Shown here one piece after another: positions 62,701 to 64,000 of a stretch of DNA of 64,000 bases (position 1 is the stretch's first letter; every line of letters begins with the position of its first letter). Both the position numbers and the translations under genes were made by a program. The DNA comes from Streptomyces sulfonofaciens. Lineage in GTDB: Bacteria > Actinomycetota > Actinomycetes > Streptomycetales > Streptomycetaceae. Location: the NCBI RefSeq assembly GCF_014656295.1, contig NZ_BNCD01000004.1, forward strand, positions 1 through 64,000, in the 5' to 3' direction. The notes beneath the pieces were generated by a model. That model made no database searches, was not told the DNA's origin, and saw nothing but the letters and a program-made list of their open reading frames with translations.

Positions 62701-63783
62701 TTGAACCACCGACGCATATCAGGGCGGCGTGCCGCCATCGCCGGCGCGGGTGTCGCCGCACTGGTGATCGCGGGAGTCTCCTTCCAGACTGCGAACGCAA
62801 GCACGAACACCCCCACTGCAACCCCCGACATCCTCTCGGTGGCCAAGGCCGGAAAGCTCGCCTCGTCGCTGACCTCGGACCTCGGCAAGGACGCCGCCGG
62901 CACGTACTACGACGCCAGCGGCAAGAACCTCGTTGTCAACGTCCTGAACGAGTCCGCGGCCCGCGCCGTCGAGTCGGCAGGCGCCAAGGCGAAGATAGTC
63001 AAGTACTCCCTCGCCGAGCTGAGGAGCGCGGGCGACACCCTCAAGGCGCACAGCACCGCCGGCACCTCCTGGGTGATCGACCCGACCACCAACAAGCTCG
63101 TCGTCACGGCGGACCGCACGGTCACGGGCGACAAGCTGGACAAGCTCACCCAGACGGTCAAGAGCCTCGGTGGCACCGCCGAGCTCAAGCGCACCAAGGG
63201 TGAGTTCAAGCCCTTCATCGCGGGCGGCGACGCCATCAGCGACCCGTCCATCGGCCGCTGCTCCCTCGGCTTCAACGTCGTCAAGGACGGTGAGCCGTAC
63301 TTCATCACCGCCGGTCACTGCACCGAGGAGATCACCACCTGGTCGGACTCCGACGGCAACGTGATCGGGGAGAACGCCGACTCCGACTTCCCGGGCAACG
63401 ACTTCGGCCTGGTGAAGTACACGGCGGACGTCGACCACCCGAGCGAGGTCGACCTCTACAACGGCAGCTCGCAGGCCATCACCAAGGCCGGCGACGCCAC
63501 CGTCGGGGAGAAGGTCCAGCGCAGCGGCTCGACCACCCAGGTGCACGACGGCACGGTCACCGGTCTGGACGCCACGGTCGACTACGGCAACGGTGACGTC
63601 GTGGAGGGCCTGATCCAGACCGATGTGTGCGCCGAGCCCGGCGACAGCGGCGGCTCGCTCTTCGACGGTGAGACCGCGCTGGGCCTGACCTCGGGCGGCA
63701 GCGGCGACTGCACCTCCGGCGGGGAGACCTTCTTCCAGCCGGTGCCCGAGGCGCTGTCCACCTTCGGGGCCGAGATCGGCTGA
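62701..63783 (+). CDS. Streptogrisin-type secreted serine protease with long prodomain
   Basis: 360 aa preproenzyme, starting with TTG at 62701 behind a strong AGGAGG (62688-62693). The signal peptide ends about Ala33. The prodomain of about 140 aa (GTYYDASGKNLVVNVLNESAARAVESAG) is the alpha-lytic-protease type. The mature enzyme starts about Ile173 (IAGGDAISDPSIGRCSLGF). The catalytic triad is His206, Asp234 and Ser316. The longer prodomain and acidic mature chain resemble streptogrisin D. A Rho-independent terminator follows. Confidence 0.93.
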   Translation: MNHRRISGRRAAIAGAGVAALVIAGVSFQTANASTNTPTATPDILSVAKAGKLASSLTSDLGKDAAGTYYDASGKNLVVNVLNESAARAVESAGAKAKIVKYSLAELRSAGDTLKAHSTAGTSWVIDPTTNKLVVTADRTVTGDKLDKLTQTVKSLGGTAELKRTKGEFKPFIAGGDAISDPSIGRCSLGFNVVKDGEPYFITAGHCTEEITTWSDSDGNVIGENADSDFPGNDFGLVKYTADVDHPSEVDLYNGSSQAITKAGDATVGEKVQRSGSTTQVHDGTVTGLDATVDYGNGDVVEGLIQTDVCAEPGDSGGSLFDGETALGLTSGGSGDCTSGGETFFQPVPEALSTFGAEIG

Positions 63784-63831
63784 ACCGGCTGAGGCCGCCG
63801 GGCGCGCACGGCGACCACCTGCCGAACCCTG

Positions 63832-63868
63832 AAGGGGCCGGTCCGTCTGTGACGGACCGGCCCTTTTT
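63832..63868 (+). terminator. Rho-independent terminator after second protease
   Basis: GGGCCGGTCCGTC pairs with GACGGACCGGCCC (63851-63863), loop TGT, extended by A-T pairs and followed by TTTTT. Confidence 0.9.
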
Positions 63869-63975
63869 GCTGCCCTGACCTGCGTATGTCACCGCTCGCC
63901 CGGGTAGCTGACGTCACTCCCGCCGGATCGTACGTACGTTCGATGTTGGTCTATGGTGGGGACGAGGGGGAGCGA

Positions 63976-64000
63976 GTGGATCGGATCGGAGGTGCGTGTG
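63976..64000 (+). CDS. Possible start of a gene truncated by the window edge
   Basis: GTG at 63976 preceded by GAGGGGGAG (63964) reads VDRIGGACV to the end of the window. Upstream, CGTACGTACG and TCTATGGTGG could be promoter elements. Too short to identify. Confidence 0.3.

Noticed and set aside
1..64000. CRISPR arrays, insertion sequences, prophage or plasmid replication genes
   Set aside because: No spaced identical repeats, transposase, integrase or phage structural gene was recognised. The repeats seen are short-period tandem repeats without spacers.

Overview
This is chromosomal DNA of a Streptomyces or a very close relative. The base composition is extremely GC-rich, GTG and TTG starts are common, and genes overlap by the 4-base ATGA/GTGA/TTGA pattern. 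Gene content includes the SepF-like protein SflA, streptogrisin-type proteases, and a parA-scpA-scpB block. From memory the order resembles part of the S. coelicolor core chromosome arm, but I could not check this by alignment.

Region by region: 1-77 is the 3' end of a 5S rRNA, closing an rRNA operon. 205-5419 holds a TPR protein with a long Arg/Asp repeat region, a DUF1015 protein and a HAD phosphatase. 5476-8578 is an iron-box-controlled siderophore importer (two FecCD permeases and an ATPase). 8927-13516 is housekeeping: an SCP2-like protein, a Pro-rich small protein, tlyA, nadK, recN. 14368-24885 has a glycosyltransferase, a GH15 glycoside hydrolase, pyrG, a Nudix hydrolase, a STAND-NTPase/TPR protein and alanine dehydrogenase. 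25253-30259 is a tightly coupled chromosome-segregation block (ParA-like, a probable ribbon-helix-helix partner, ScpA, ScpB, a pseudouridine synthase). 30823-35480 is the aroH-tyrA-cmk-plsC-der block. 35740-50497 is more accessory: a divergent methyltransferase / XRE-cupin regulator pair, unknown proteins, a glycosyltransferase, a broken WYL regulator, an orphan cytochrome oxidase subunit I, an I78 inhibitor, a PAP2 phosphatase, a membrane mannosyltransferase, a DHA2 exporter and an acyl-CoA dehydrogenase. sflA lies at 50607-51050. 51771-61030 is a polar-amino-acid-type ABC importer (two binding lipoproteins, two permeases, one ATPase) combined with two LLM flavin monooxygenases. Within this cluster a FAD/NAD(P)-binding gene is truncated and a terminal DUF1684 gene is frameshifted. 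61353-63783 holds two streptogrisin-type secreted serine proteases, and a new reading frame may begin at the right edge.

The points most worth a second look are the partly eroded ABC/LLM cluster, the ParA-RHH-ScpAB block, the degenerate P-loop STAND protein, the broken WYL regulator beside an intact orphan ctaD, and several short-period tandem repeats in intergenic DNA. Several genes have a -10-like hexamer 6-7 bases before the start codon and no Shine-Dalgarno sequence, suggesting leaderless transcripts. No CRISPR array, insertion sequence, complete tRNA or prophage was seen.
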